A DNA stretch of 64,000 nucleotides, taken from the NCBI GenBank assembly GCA_000720805.1, contig JODI01000016.1, positions 62,001 to 126,000 on the forward strand, written 5' to 3'. Shown here one piece after another: positions 9,752 to 19,118 of this stretch. The position numbers were made by a program, and so were the translations under genes. The stretch is from Streptomyces violaceoruber (GTDB lineage Bacteria > Actinomycetota > Actinomycetes > Streptomycetales > Streptomycetaceae). Positions within the stretch are counted from its first letter, which is position 1; each line of letters opens with the position of its first letter. Under the pieces are notes generated by a model. It did no database searches. It saw nothing but the letters and a program-made list of their open reading frames with translations, and was not told the DNA's origin.

Positions 9752-10798
9752 TCAACCGACCTTCTTCGCGCCCTCGATGGCCTTCGCGAGGTTCTCCACC
9801 ATCGGCACGCACTTGTCGTACGACAGAATCGGCTCGGGAGAGCGCGAGATGACCTGCCCGGCCTTGACGGCCGGCAGCTTCTTCCAGGTCGCCTCGGTGA
9901 TGTCGGCGGGCTGGATGGTCGCGGTGCGGTCGTCCATCATGATGATGTCGGCCGGGTACTTGTCGACGTTCTCCCAGCTCAGGGTCTCGAACCAGCCGCC
10001 GGTCGACTTCTTCGCGGACTCCGGGGGCTCGACGAAGTTCACGCCGAGGGCCTTGAAGTACTCCAGGTCGACGGAGAGGTTGGTGCCGGAGACGTAGAAC
10101 GCGGTCTCGGCGGCGGAACCCGCCAGCACCTTGATCTCGGGCCGGGCCTTGGCGGCCTTGCGCAGCCGCTCCGAGGCGGCCTCGAAACGCTTCTTGGCGT
10201 CGGTGGCCTTGGCGGCCTTCATGTCCCCGCCGAGCGACTCGGCCAGCTCCCACATGCGGGCGAGCGACTTGGTCAGCTGACGGTCGTAGACGGAGACGGC
10301 GACGCTCGGGGCCAGCTTGGCGATCTTGTCCTTCGACGCCTCGGGCACGTACCAGAGGGTGCCGGCGGCGTCGAAGGTGGTGGTGATCAGGACCTGGGGT
10401 GCGAAGGCCGCGTACTTCTCGACGTTGAACTGGTCCCACACGTTGCCGAAGACCGTCAGCTTGCTGACGTCCATGTCGCCGGCCTGGACGTCGGCCTTGC
10501 CGCTCTTCGTCGTGGTCGGGCCGAACACGCCCTTGACCTCGATGCCGTAGTCGAAGAGGGCGGCGGCGACACCGGTGAAGGCGACCATCTTCGTCGGGAC
10601 CTCGTCCAGCTTCACCGTCGTACCGCGGTCGTCCTTGAAGGACCAGGGGCCGGAGGCCTTGGCGGGCGTCGTCGAGTCCGAGCCGCCGCTCTCCGAGTCG
10701 CTGTCGCCGCACGCGGCCAGGAGGGCGCCGAGGCCGAGCGCACCGCCGGTGGCGAGCAGGCCGCGACGGGAGAGGTGGGCGGTTCTGGCGTTCGGCAT
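9752..10798 (-). CDS. desE: Ferric-desferrioxamine-binding lipoprotein DesE
   Basis: This 348-residue substrate-binding lipoprotein captures ferrioxamines at the outer face of the membrane for an ABC importer not encoded here. The ATG at 10798 is preferred to the GTG at 10840 because it places a twin-arginine signal (SRRGLLATG) and a lipobox LLAAC (lipidated Cys30) correctly at the N-terminus. The rest is a two-lobed FecB/FhuD-type periplasmic binding fold with a long linking helix. An iron box lies about 70 bases upstream. Its nearest neighbour downstream is the siderophore reductase. Family assignment is strong; specificity for desferrioxamine rests on synteny with desABCD. Confidence 0.93.
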   Translation of the reverse strand: MPNARTAHLSRRGLLATGGALGLGALLAACGDSDSESGGSDSTTPAKASGPWSFKDDRGTTVKLDEVPTKMVAFTGVAAALFDYGIEVKGVFGPTTTKSGKADVQAGDMDVSKLTVFGNVWDQFNVEKYAAFAPQVLITTTFDAAGTLWYVPEASKDKIAKLAPSVAVSVYDRQLTKSLARMWELAESLGGDMKAAKATDAKKRFEAASERLRKAAKARPEIKVLAGSAAETAFYVSGTNLSVDLEYFKALGVNFVEPPESAKKSTGGWFETLSWENVDKYPADIIMMDDRTATIQPADITEATWKKLPAVKAGQVISRSPEPILSYDKCVPMVENLAKAIEGAKKVG

Positions 10799-10866
10799 GG
10801 AGGGGTCTGCTTTCGTGCGTACGGGGGCAACTGGGTGCACGCCAACGGTGGGTGGCGGAATCAGGC

Positions 10867-10885
10867 TTAGGTTAGCCTAACCTTC
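10867..10885. promoter_or_regulatory. Iron box before desE
   Basis: TTAGGTTAGCCTAACCTTC differs from the desA iron box at only the last two bases. It lies between desE and the divergent glycosyltransferase, and should put desE and the SIP gene under DmdR1 control. Confidence 0.9.
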
Positions 10886-10963
10886 TATTTTGTCCAGAGG
10901 GCACCCGGTAGCTGTTCCCGATACGCGGGGAGCGATGCCCGGTACCCCGGTAAAGTCCGTGAA

Positions 10964-12892
10964 ATGCCGAGAACCAAGGTCAGCGTCATCGTCCCCGTCT
11001 ACAACACCGGGAAGTACGTCGACGAGTGCGCGCCGTCGCTGCTGGGGCAGAGTCTGCCGGCCGACGAGTACGAGGTGATCTACGTCGACGACGGGTCGAC
11101 GGACGACACACCGGCCCGGCTGGAGAAGATCGCGGCCGCGCATCCGAACGTCCAGGTGCACACCATGGCGAACTCGGGATGGCCCGGTGCGCCGCGCAAC
11201 CTCGGCATGCGGCACGCCAACGGTGAGTACATCCAGTTCGTCGACCACGACGACACGCTCGGGTCCGAGGCACTGGAGCGGCTGTACGAGCACGCGAAGC
11301 GCAACGACGCCGACGTGGTCATCGGCAAGATGTCCACCAACATGGCCCGGCCCCGGCGGCTGTTCCGGCACACGGTGGACGCCTGCACGATCGAGAACGA
11401 CGAGCTGATGCAGAGCTTATCGCCGCACAAGATGTTCCGGCGGGCGTTCGTCGAGGAACACGGGCTGCGGTTCCCGGAAGGGCCGTGGATCATGGAGGAT
11501 CTGGCCTTCGTGAGCGCCGCCTATCTGAAGGCCGAACGGATCTCGATCCTCGCCGACTACCCCTGCTATTACTGGATGAAGCGGGACGACGGCGGCAACA
11601 ACACCCGGCACCGGTTCAACCCCCGGCACGGATTCTGGCCCAACCTGCGCACCATCGTCCGCCAGATCAAGGACGGCACCACCCCTTCCGGCGACATCGA
11701 CGCGCTGCAGAACCGGCTGCTGCACCGCCTCTACCACGTCGAGATCCTCTCCCGGACCCGTGAGCCCGAGATCCTGCGCGAGGACCCGGCCGAACAGCGG
11801 CAGCGCTTCGAGGCGGCCCGGGAGGTGGCCCGCGAGGAGTTACCCGCGGCCGTGCGGGAGGGACTGCCCGCGGTGTCCCGGTTGCGGGCCGAACTGCTGG
11901 AACGCGGCGACTTCGACGGGGCGGTGGCGCTCGCGGAACGCGTCCGCGACGTGACGGCACGCGGCCTGGTCGGCGAACCACGCTGGGAGGACGGCTGCCT
12001 GGTCGCCGACGTCACCCTGGACCTGCTGCGCGGGGACGGCCAACCGCTGGCCCTCGTCGAGCGGGACGGGACGTGGTGGCTGGACCCGGAGCTGCTGGAC
12101 GGCGTGCCGGGGACGGAGGACGGCTGGGAGGTCCCCGATCCGTTCCGGCGGGCGTCCGCGGAGCTGGTGGTGAAGGACCGGGACCGGGAGGACTGGTGGT
12201 ACCCGGAGGGTGACCCGGAGGTGCGGCTGGAGCCGCTGGGGGAGGGGCGGTCGCGGCTCGTCGTGTCCGGGCGGCTGCGTCTCGACCCGGAGCGGCTGGC
12301 GGGCGGCCGGCCGCTGAAGCGCGGGGTTCACGACGTGTGGGCGCACATCATGCTGCTGGGCGTCGACCGGATGGTCCGGGTGACCGGCGACGGCACGCAG
12401 GGCGGCCCGGCCGCGAGCCCGGCGCTGACCGGCGGGCGGCTCGCCCTGCCGTACTGGACCAAGGGCAAGGGCCAGCTCGCCCTCGACCTGGACCAGCGCC
12501 TGCGAAGACTCGGGCCCGACACGGACGGTGTCGTCTCCGCGAACACCGCGCGTGCCCGGCGGTCGCTCGGGCTGCCGTACATGGCCGCCGCGGCGGGCGA
12601 CCCGCTTCCCGTCGAGGTCACCGTGTCCACCCTGACGGTGGAGGCGAAGCTCGCCCCCGGAGCCGACGGAACGGCACGGCTGCGCCTCCCCACCCGCCTC
12701 AAGCTTCCGGCCGGACGCCACCCGGTCACCTTCCCGAAGGCGAACACCCCGGTCGCGTACGCCGTGGTCCGTGACGGCTCCCTGCTGCGTCTGGAGGGCC
12801 CGGCGTACCAGGCCGGCACCCGGCGGCGGCTCCTGGACGCGGTCACCGACAACCGCCAGATCCGGCGGCTACGGGGGCGGTTGGGCCGGTAG
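10964..12892 (+). CDS. Family 2 glycosyltransferase with long C-terminal extension
   Basis: This 642-residue protein begins with a GT-A glycosyltransferase domain: VSVIVPVYNTGKYVDEC at the N-terminus, the nucleotide-binding DDGSTDDT, a DHDD metal motif near residue 90 and the catalytic-type WIMEDLAF near residue 178. Residues about 300-642 form a beta-rich extension repeated in related actinobacterial wall-polymer transferases, but I do not recognise a named domain. Transfer of a sugar to a cell-wall or teichoic-type polymer is an inference. No Shine-Dalgarno sequence precedes the ATG, and a TAAAGT -10-like hexamer at 10951-10956 suggests a leaderless message. The gene shares its upstream region with desE but is oriented away, so iron control is possible but not shown. 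Confidence 0.85.
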   Translation: MPRTKVSVIVPVYNTGKYVDECAPSLLGQSLPADEYEVIYVDDGSTDDTPARLEKIAAAHPNVQVHTMANSGWPGAPRNLGMRHANGEYIQFVDHDDTLGSEALERLYEHAKRNDADVVIGKMSTNMARPRRLFRHTVDACTIENDELMQSLSPHKMFRRAFVEEHGLRFPEGPWIMEDLAFVSAAYLKAERISILADYPCYYWMKRDDGGNNTRHRFNPRHGFWPNLRTIVRQIKDGTTPSGDIDALQNRLLHRLYHVEILSRTREPEILREDPAEQRQRFEAAREVAREELPAAVREGLPAVSRLRAELLERGDFDGAVALAERVRDVTARGLVGEPRWEDGCLVADVTLDLLRGDGQPLALVERDGTWWLDPELLDGVPGTEDGWEVPDPFRRASAELVVKDRDREDWWYPEGDPEVRLEPLGEGRSRLVVSGRLRLDPERLAGGRPLKRGVHDVWAHIMLLGVDRMVRVTGDGTQGGPAASPALTGGRLALPYWTKGKGQLALDLDQRLRRLGPDTDGVVSANTARARRSLGLPYMAAAAGDPLPVEVTVSTLTVEAKLAPGADGTARLRLPTRLKLPAGRHPVTFPKANTPVAYAVVRDGSLLRLEGPAYQAGTRRRLLDAVTDNRQIRRLRGRLGR

Positions 12893-12914
12893 AGCCGGGC
12901 GGCAGGCAACGCTC

Positions 12915-13054
12915 GGCGGCCGACTCCCGGCAGTCGTCGGCCCGCTCCGTCCTGGGCTGACGGCGGCCGACTCCCGACGTCCGCCGGCCCGCTCCGCCCC
13001 CGGCGGACGGCGGCCCGCTCCCGATATTCGCCGGCCCGCTCCGCCCCGGCGGAC
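12915..13054. repeat. Three tandem copies of a 47-base repeat
   Basis: Units at 12915-12961, 12962-13008 and 13009-13054 all begin GGCGGCC and share a GGCCCGCTCCG core followed by CGGAC/CTGAC. They fill the gap between the convergent glycosyltransferase and acyl-CoA dehydrogenase genes. The copies diverge by several substitutions each, so this is an aged minisatellite rather than a CRISPR array. Confidence 0.8.
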
Positions 13055-13082
13055 GCGGGTCGACGCGGGCCGACGGCCGGAA

Positions 13083-14243
13083 TCAGCCCGCCAGCCCCAA
13101 CTCCCGCGCGATCAGCATCCGCTGGACCTCGCTGGTGCCCTCGCCGATCTCCAGGATCTTGGAGTCGCGCCACATACGGGCGACCGGGTACTCGTTCATG
13201 AAGCCGTAGCCGCCGTGGATCTGGGTGGCGTCGCGGGCGTTGTCCACGGCGATCGTGGAGGAGTACAGCTTGGCGAGGGCCGCCTCCTTCTTGAAGGGGT
13301 CGCCCAGGACGAGACGGGAGGCCGCGTCGCGCCAGGCGAGGCGGGCGGTGTGGGCCTTCATGTCCATGTCGGCGATCTTGAACTGGATGGCCTGGTTGGC
13401 GCCGATGGGGCGGCCGAACGCCTCGCGTTCGTTCGCGTACTTCACCGACTCGTCCACACAGCCCTGCGCCAGCCCGGTGGCGAGGGCGGCGATGGCGATC
13501 CGGCCCTCGTCCAGGATGCGCAGGAACTGGGCGTAGCCGCGGCCCTGTTCGCCGAGCAGGTTCGCGGCCGGGACACGGACGTCGGAGAAGGACAGCTCAC
13601 GGGTGTCCGAGGCGTTCCAGCCGACCTTGGAGTAGGGGGCGGCGACCGTGAAGCCGGGGGTGCCCGACGGCACGATGATCGCGGAGATCAACGGCCTGCC
13701 GTCCGCCTTGCGGCCCGTCACCGCGGTGACCGTGACCAGGCCCGTGATGTCCGTGCCCGAGTTGGTGATGAAGCACTTGGAGCCGTTGATCACCCATTCG
13801 TCCGTCTCCGGGTCGAGGCGGGCCGTCGTCCGGGTGGCGCCCGCGTCCGAGCCGCCGCCGGGCTCGGTCAGCCCGAACGCCCCGAGGGTCTCACCGGAGC
13901 ACAGGCGGGGCAGCCACTGCCGTTTCTGCTCCTCGGTGCCGAACAGGTGGATCGGCATCGCGCCCAGCGAGACGCCCGCCTCCAGGGTGATGGCGACCGA
14001 TGAGTCGACCCGCGCCAGTTCCTCCAGCGCGATGCCGAGGGCCAGATAGTCGCCGCCCATGCCGCCGTACTCCTCCGGGAACGGCAGCCCGAACAGCCCC
14101 ATGCGGCCCATCTCGCGGACGATCTCGTACGGGAACTCGTGCCGCTCGTAGAAGTCGCCGATCTTGGGCGCCACGACGTCGTGTGCGAACTCCTCGACCG
14201 TCCGGCGGAGTTCTTCCAGTTCGGGGGAGAGACGGTGGTCCAT
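13083..14243 (-). CDS. acdH: Acyl-CoA dehydrogenase (branched-chain/isovaleryl-type, AcdH)
   Basis: This 386-residue FAD flavoenzyme should oxidise isovaleryl-CoA or another short branched acyl-CoA in leucine catabolism. ACAD signatures are present: FGLTEPGGGSDAG, the GSKCFITNSG strand and HGGYGFMNEYPVARMWRD near the C-terminus. The catalytic base is probably the Glu of IGEGTSEVQ, the SCAD/SBCAD arrangement; classical isovaleryl-CoA dehydrogenase has Ala there and a Glu in helix G, where this protein has Gly (LDEGR). It is the last gene of the carboxylase-lyase-dehydrogenase operon, six bases after hmgL. Gene order supports the leucine pathway. Confidence 0.9.
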   Translation of the reverse strand: MDHRLSPELEELRRTVEEFAHDVVAPKIGDFYERHEFPYEIVREMGRMGLFGLPFPEEYGGMGGDYLALGIALEELARVDSSVAITLEAGVSLGAMPIHLFGTEEQKRQWLPRLCSGETLGAFGLTEPGGGSDAGATRTTARLDPETDEWVINGSKCFITNSGTDITGLVTVTAVTGRKADGRPLISAIIVPSGTPGFTVAAPYSKVGWNASDTRELSFSDVRVPAANLLGEQGRGYAQFLRILDEGRIAIAALATGLAQGCVDESVKYANEREAFGRPIGANQAIQFKIADMDMKAHTARLAWRDAASRLVLGDPFKKEAALAKLYSSTIAVDNARDATQIHGGYGFMNEYPVARMWRDSKILEIGEGTSEVQRMLIARELGLAG

Positions 14244-14249
14244 CGTTGT

Positions 14250-15197
14250 TCACTGCTCCTGGTGGGAGAGGGCTCGGACGGTGCGGGACGGGCTGGGCCG
14301 GCCCAGGTGCGCGGCCATCCACACGCTGGTGGCGACAAGACGGCCGAGGTCGACTCCGGTCTCGACGCCGAGCCCCTGAAGCATCCACACGAGGTCCTCG
14401 GTGGCGAGGTTGCCGGTGGCGGACTTGGCGTACGGGCAGCCGCCGAGGCCGCCCGCGGAGGCGTCGACGGTGGTGACGCCGTACTGGAGCGCCGCCAGGG
14501 TGTTGGCGAGCGCCTGGCCGTAGGTGTCGTGGAAGTGCACGCCCACCACCTCGGCGGGGACCCGCGCCTCGGTGAGCGCGGTGAGGAGGGCGAGGACATG
14601 GCCGGGCGTGGCCACCCCGATCGTGTCGCCGAGGCTGAGCTCGTCGCAGCCCATGTCGAGCAGGGCCCGGCAGACCCGGGCGACCTGCGGGATCGGCACC
14701 GGGCCCTCCCACGGGTCGCCGAAGCACATGGAGAGATAGCCGCGGACATGCACCCCCTCCGCCTTCGCCCGGGCCACCACCGGCTCGAACATCGCCAGCG
14801 CCTCGTCGACGGTGCGGTTGAGGTTGGCCTTGGCGAAGGACTCGGTGGCGCTGGCGAACACGGCGACCCGGCGGGCGCCGAAGAGCAGGGCCCGGTCCAG
14901 TCCGCGTTCGTTCGGGACGAGGACCGGCAGGTCGACGGGGAGATCGTCGATCAGCGGGAAGAGCTGCTCGGCGTCGGACAGTTGGGGCACCCACTTGGGG
15001 TGCACGAAGCTGGTCGCCTCGATCGTCGTCAGGCCGGCTTCGGCGAGGCGGCGGATGAACGCCGCCTTGATCTCCGTCGGGACGGTCGCCTTCTCGTTCT
15101 GCAGCCCGTCGCGGGCGCCCACCTCGTGGATCCGGACACGGGCGGGCAGGGCCGGAGCCGGTACGACCATGGGGAGGCCCAGTTCGGGAGTGCTCAT
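14250..15197 (-). CDS. hmgL: Hydroxymethylglutaryl-CoA lyase
   Basis: This 315-residue TIM-barrel lyase cleaves HMG-CoA to acetoacetate and acetyl-CoA, the last step of leucine degradation. Visible are the metal and substrate motif RIHEVGARDGLQNE at residues about 22-35, SMCFGDPWEG, the metal-binding VHFHDTYGQALAN, and the flexible cysteine loop AGGLGGCPYAKSATGN near residue 255. The ATG at 15197 overlaps the carboxylase stop by four bases; the frame is open far upstream but there runs antiframe through the biotin carboxylase gene. Its position next to a methylcrotonyl-type carboxylase supports HMG-CoA lyase over other DRE-TIM enzymes. Confidence 0.95.
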   Translation of the reverse strand: MSTPELGLPMVVPAPALPARVRIHEVGARDGLQNEKATVPTEIKAAFIRRLAEAGLTTIEATSFVHPKWVPQLSDAEQLFPLIDDLPVDLPVLVPNERGLDRALLFGARRVAVFASATESFAKANLNRTVDEALAMFEPVVARAKAEGVHVRGYLSMCFGDPWEGPVPIPQVARVCRALLDMGCDELSLGDTIGVATPGHVLALLTALTEARVPAEVVGVHFHDTYGQALANTLAALQYGVTTVDASAGGLGGCPYAKSATGNLATEDLVWMLQGLGVETGVDLGRLVATSVWMAAHLGRPSPSRTVRALSHQEQ

Positions 15198-17440
15198 GCC
15201 GTCTTCTCCTTGCCGGGGACGATCTGGGCGGGGGCGGTCTCGGAGGTGGCGGTCTGCACGGAGGTGGTCTGTGCGGAGGTGGCCTGTGCGGGGGTGGTCT
15301 GTGCGGTGGCGGTCTCCGGAAGTGGGGTCCCCGAGGCGGGGGTCTCTGACGCGGCACTCTCCGACCCGGCACTCTCCGACGCGGCGCTCTCTGGCGCGGC
15401 AGTCTCCGACGCGGCGGTCTCCGCAGGCGCGATGACCGCCAGCACCTGGTCCATGGCGACCGTCGCCCCCGGTACGACGTCCAGTTCGGCGACCGTGCCG
15501 GCGTGCGGGGCGGAGATGACGTGCTCCATCTTCATCGCTTCGACGACCAGCAGGCTCTGGCCCGCGGTCACCTCGTCGCCGACGGCGACCTTCACGACGG
15601 TGACCGTGCCGGGCATCGGTGCGGTGAGCGAGTCGGCGCCCGCGTGGGCCGCGCCCGTGAGGGACGCGGCGACCGGGTCGTGGTCGCGCACCTGCCAGGC
15701 GTCGCCGTCGCGGCCCAGCCAGGTGCCTCCCGGCAGGGCGGCGAAGGTGTGGGCGATGCCGTCGAGGTGGAGGGTGAACCGGGACCGGGAGTCGCCGTCC
15801 GGTCCCGGAGGCGGCCCGGCGTGTGCCCGGAGCGGTGTCCGCGCGCCGTCGGCGAGTACCTCGGCCCCGCCGTCCGCCGTGCCGCGCACCCGGACGGTGC
15901 GGGGCTCGTGCCCTGCCACCTGGAGGTGGTGAGCCGTCCAGGCCCGCTCGCCGCCCAGGCGCCAGCCATCGGCGACGGAGAACGGGTCCACCCAGCCGGG
16001 CCCCGCCGCGCCGAGGGCGGCCTGGCGCAGCAGCGCTGCCGCCGCGTAAACCTCCTGCGGGACCTCGGCCGGCACCAGACCCTCGACCTCCCGCTCCACC
16101 AGCCCCGTGTCCAACTCGCCCGCCACGACCGCCGGATGGGCGAGCAGCCGCCGCAGGAACCCGGCGTTCGTCTGCACGCCCAGAGTGACCGTCTCCGCCA
16201 GGGCGGCCCGGAGTTTCCTGAGCGCGGTGGCCCGGTCCGGCCCGTACGCGATCACCTTGGACAGCATCGGGTCGTACAGGCTGCCGACCTCGGTGCCCTC
16301 GCTGAGCCCGGAGTCGGTGCGGACGCCGTCGCCCTGGGGTTCGTGGAGTCTCAGGACCGTGCCGCCGGACGGGAGGAACCCGCGCGCGCCCTCTTTGACC
16401 GACACCGTCTCGGCGCAGACGCGGGCCTCGATCGCGTGGCCGGTGAGGGCGATGTCGTCCTGTCCGAAGGGCAGCGGTTCGCCGGCCGCCACCCGCAGCT
16501 GCCACTCCACCAGGTCCAGGCCGGTGACCAGCTCCGTGACCGGGTGCTCCACCTGGAGGCGGGTGTTCATCTCCATGAAGTAGTACGACGACGGGTCCTC
16601 GCCGGGGACGATGAACTCCACCGTGCCCGCGCCCCGGTAGCCGCAGGAACGGGCCGCCTGGACGGCCGCCTCGCCCATCGCCGCCCGGGTCCTGTCGTCC
16701 AGGAGGACGGAGGGCGCCTCCTCGATGAGCTTCTGGTGGCGGCGCTGGAGGGAGCACTCGCGCTCGCCCAGGTGGACCACCCGGCCGTGGCCGTCGGCCA
16801 GGACCTGGATCTCGATGTGCCGGGGCCGGTCGACCCACCGTTCGACGAGCAGGGTGTCGTCCCCGAAGGAGGCGCGGGCCTCGCGGCGCGCGGCGGCGAT
16901 CTCGTCGGCGAGCAGGGCCGCCTCGCGCACCAGCCGCATGCCCTTGCCGCCCCCGCCCGCGGACGGCTTCAGCAGCACCGGCATACCGATCTGACGGGCG
17001 GAGTCGGCGAGTTGGGCATCGCTGAGCCCGCTGCCGCTGGACCCGGGGACCACCGGCACCCCGGCCGCCCGTACCGTCTCCTTGGCGCGGATCTTGTCGC
17101 CCATGAGCGCGATGGCGTCCGCGGGCGGCCCGATGAAGACCAGCCCGGCGTCGGCGCACGCGCGCGCGAAGCCGGCGTTCTCCGCCAGGAAGCCGTACCC
17201 GGGGTGGACGGCCTGGGCGCCGGTGCGGGCCGCCGCCTCCAGGAGCCGCTCGACCGACAGATAGCTCTCGGCGGCGGGCGCCGCACCGAGCCGTACGGCG
17301 GTGTCGGCCTCGCGGACGTGCCGGGCGTCGGCGTCCGCGTCGGAGAAGACGGCCACCGAGCGCACCCCCAGCGAGCGCAGCGTACGGATCACGCGGACGG
17401 CGATCTCGCCCCGGTTGGCCACAATCACTGTGTCGAACAT
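15194..17440 (-). CDS. Biotin-dependent acyl-CoA carboxylase alpha subunit (methylcrotonyl-CoA carboxylase type)
   Basis: This 748-residue protein joins biotin carboxylase (residues 1-445; VANRGEIAVRVIRTL, SAGGGGKGM ATP-binding loop, EMNTRLQVEH) to a carrier domain near residues 600-670 whose biotinyl lysine is in EAMKMEH. With the adjacent beta subunit it should carboxylate 3-methylcrotonyl-CoA. The ATG at 17440 is the family start; a GTG at 17458, overlapping the upstream stop by four bases, is an alternative. An unusual 76-residue Ala/Ser/Thr/Glu-rich tail follows the carrier domain, built of five-residue repeats. The carrier normally ends close to the C-terminus, so the tail is an addition. 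Confidence 0.92.
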   Translation of the reverse strand: MFDTVIVANRGEIAVRVIRTLRSLGVRSVAVFSDADADARHVREADTAVRLGAAPAAESYLSVERLLEAAARTGAQAVHPGYGFLAENAGFARACADAGLVFIGPPADAIALMGDKIRAKETVRAAGVPVVPGSSGSGLSDAQLADSARQIGMPVLLKPSAGGGGKGMRLVREAALLADEIAAARREARASFGDDTLLVERWVDRPRHIEIQVLADGHGRVVHLGERECSLQRRHQKLIEEAPSVLLDDRTRAAMGEAAVQAARSCGYRGAGTVEFIVPGEDPSSYYFMEMNTRLQVEHPVTELVTGLDLVEWQLRVAAGEPLPFGQDDIALTGHAIEARVCAETVSVKEGARGFLPSGGTVLRLHEPQGDGVRTDSGLSEGTEVGSLYDPMLSKVIAYGPDRATALRKLRAALAETVTLGVQTNAGFLRRLLAHPAVVAGELDTGLVEREVEGLVPAEVPQEVYAAAALLRQAALGAAGPGWVDPFSVADGWRLGGERAWTAHHLQVAGHEPRTVRVRGTADGGAEVLADGARTPLRAHAGPPPGPDGDSRSRFTLHLDGIAHTFAALPGGTWLGRDGDAWQVRDHDPVAASLTGAAHAGADSLTAPMPGTVTVVKVAVGDEVTAGQSLLVVEAMKMEHVISAPHAGTVAELDVVPGATVAMDQVLAVIAPAETAASETAAPESAASESAGSESAASETPASGTPLPETATAQTTPAQATSAQTTSVQTATSETAPAQIVPGKEKTA
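15197..15424 (-). repeat. In-frame 15-base minisatellite encoding the carboxylase tail
   Basis: The last 76 codons of the carboxylase consist of two blocks of 15-base units: one encoding variants of E-S/T-A-A-S and one encoding variants of A-Q-T-T-S/P. In-frame units preserve the reading frame, and the blocks lie after the biotin carrier domain where length change would be tolerated. Confidence 0.8.
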
Positions 17441-17454
17441 CGTCGTCAGGTCCC

Positions 17455-19071
17455 TCACATCCGGAAGACGCCGAACTGGGGGTCACCCAGGGGCGCGTTG
17501 GCGCACGCGGTCAGGGCCAGGCCCAGCACCTGCCGGGTGTCGAGCGGGTCGATGACCCCGTCGTCCCAGAGCCGGGCCGTGGCGTAGTAGGCGTTGCCCT
17601 GACGCTCGTACTGGGCGCGGATCGGCGCCTTGAACGCCTCTTCCTCCTCCGCCGGCCAGTCCTCCCCCCGGGCCTCCGACTGGTCCCGCTTGACGGTCGC
17701 GAGGACGGAGGCGGCCTGCTCGCCGCCCATGACGGAGATCTTGGCGTTGGGCCACATCCACAGGAAGCGGGGCGAGTACGCCCGCCCGCACATGGAGTAG
17801 TTCCCGGCGCCGTACGACCCGCCGACCACGACGGTCAGCTTGGGCACGCGCGTGCACGCCACCGCGGTCACCATCTTGGCGCCGTGCTTGGCGATACCAC
17901 CGGCCTCGTAGTCCTTGCCGACCATGAAGCCGGAGATGTTCTGCAGGAACACCAGCGGGATCCCGCGCTGGTCGCACAGCTCGATGAAGTGGGCGCCCTT
18001 CTGGGCGGACTCGGAGAACAGGATCCCGTTGTTCGCGACGATCCCGACCGGGTGGCCCTGGATGCGGGCGAAGCCGGTGACGAGGGTCTGCCCGAACTCG
18101 GCCTTGAACTCGGCGAAACGGGAACCGTCGACCACGCGCGCGATGATCTCGCGCACGTCGTACGGGGTGCGGGAGTCGACGGGCACGGCGCCGTACAACC
18201 CGTACGGGTCGAGCTTCGGCTCGACGGCGGGCCGGACCTCCCAGGGGAGGGGCCCGCGCGCGGGGAGGGTGGCGGCGATGTTCCGCACGATGCGCAGGGC
18301 GTGGGCGTCGTCCTCGGCGAGGTGGTCGGTGACGCCGGAGATCCGGGAGTGCACCTCGCCCCCGCCCAGCTCCTCCGCGGTGACGACCTCCCCGGTGGCG
18401 GCCTTCACGAGAGGCGGACCCCCGAGGAAGATCGTCCCCTGGTTCCGCACGATGACGGCCTCGTCGCTCATGGCCGGGACGTACGCCCCGCCGGCGGTGC
18501 ACGACCCCAGGACCGCGGCGATCTGCGGGATCCCCGCGCCCGACATCCGGGCCTGGTTGTAGAAGATCCGCCCGAAGTGCTCGCGGTCCGGGAAGACCTC
18601 GTCCTGCATGGGCAGGAAGGCGCCGCCGGAGTCGACGAGGTAGACGCAGGGCAGGCGGTTCTCCAAGGCCACCTCCTGGGCGCGCAGATGCTTCTTCACC
18701 GTCATCGGGTAGTACGTCCCGCCCTTGACGGTGGCGTCATTGGCGACGATCACGCACTCGCGTCCGCTGACCCGGCCGATCCCGGCGATGACCCCGGCCG
18801 CCGGGGCCTGTCCCTCGTACATCCCGTCGGCGGCGAGAGGCGCCAGCTCCAGGAAGGGCGAGCCGGGATCGAGGAGCGTGTCCACCCGGTCGCGCGGCAG
18901 CAGCTTCCCGCGCGCGGTGTGCCGGGCACGGGCCCTCTCGCCCCCGCCGAGCCGGGCCGTCGCGAGCTTGCCGCGCAGCTCCTCGACGAGTGCGAGGTGG
19001 GCCGTCTCGTTGGCCCGCCAGGCCTCCGAGGCGGGGTCCGCCGCGCTGGTCAGCACCGCTGCCTCCTGCAT
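17455..19071 (-). CDS. accD1: Acyl-CoA carboxyltransferase beta subunit (methylcrotonyl-CoA carboxylase type)
   Basis: This 538-residue carboxyltransferase has both crotonase-like halves and the long linker of the methylcrotonyl-CoA carboxylase beta family: [21 protein letters not shown] near the N-terminus, [53 protein letters not shown], and in the second half [20 protein letters not shown] and [23 protein letters not shown]. The oxyanion-type glycines are retained. It is the first gene of the leucine operon and divergent from a TetR gene across two operator-like palindromes. Propionyl-CoA carboxylase is less likely given the HMG-CoA lyase downstream. Confidence 0.93.
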   Translation of the reverse strand: MQEAAVLTSAADPASEAWRANETAHLALVEELRGKLATARLGGGERARARHTARGKLLPRDRVDTLLDPGSPFLELAPLAADGMYEGQAPAAGVIAGIGRVSGRECVIVANDATVKGGTYYPMTVKKHLRAQEVALENRLPCVYLVDSGGAFLPMQDEVFPDREHFGRIFYNQARMSGAGIPQIAAVLGSCTAGGAYVPAMSDEAVIVRNQGTIFLGGPPLVKAATGEVVTAEELGGGEVHSRISGVTDHLAEDDAHALRIVRNIAATLPARGPLPWEVRPAVEPKLDPYGLYGAVPVDSRTPYDVREIIARVVDGSRFAEFKAEFGQTLVTGFARIQGHPVGIVANNGILFSESAQKGAHFIELCDQRGIPLVFLQNISGFMVGKDYEAGGIAKHGAKMVTAVACTRVPKLTVVVGGSYGAGNYSMCGRAYSPRFLWMWPNAKISVMGGEQAASVLATVKRDQSEARGEDWPAEEEEAFKAPIRAQYERQGNAYYATARLWDDGVIDPLDTRQVLGLALTACANAPLGDPQFGVFRM

Positions 19072-19090
19072 CCTCAGGTCCCCTCGTCGT

Positions 19091-19106
19091 GTTAATGAGC
19101 GTTAAC
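19091..19106. promoter_or_regulatory. TetR-type operator, copy 1
   Basis: GTTAATGAGCGTTAAC is an imperfect palindrome with GTTAA/TTAAC arms, in the gap between accD1 and the divergent TetR gene. Its centre is 28 bases from copy 2. Confidence 0.7.
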
Positions 19107-19118
19107 CGTTTCCTTCAG

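Noticed and set aside
12915..13054. CRISPR array
   Set aside because: Units are contiguous and diverged, with no constant spacers and no cas genes.
14250..17486. A single 1078-codon frame that could be read as an HMG-CoA lyase fusion
   Set aside because: The upstream two thirds is an out-of-frame reading of the biotin carboxylase gene with Arg/Pro/Gly-rich nonsense; the lyase starts at 15197 by ATGA overlap.
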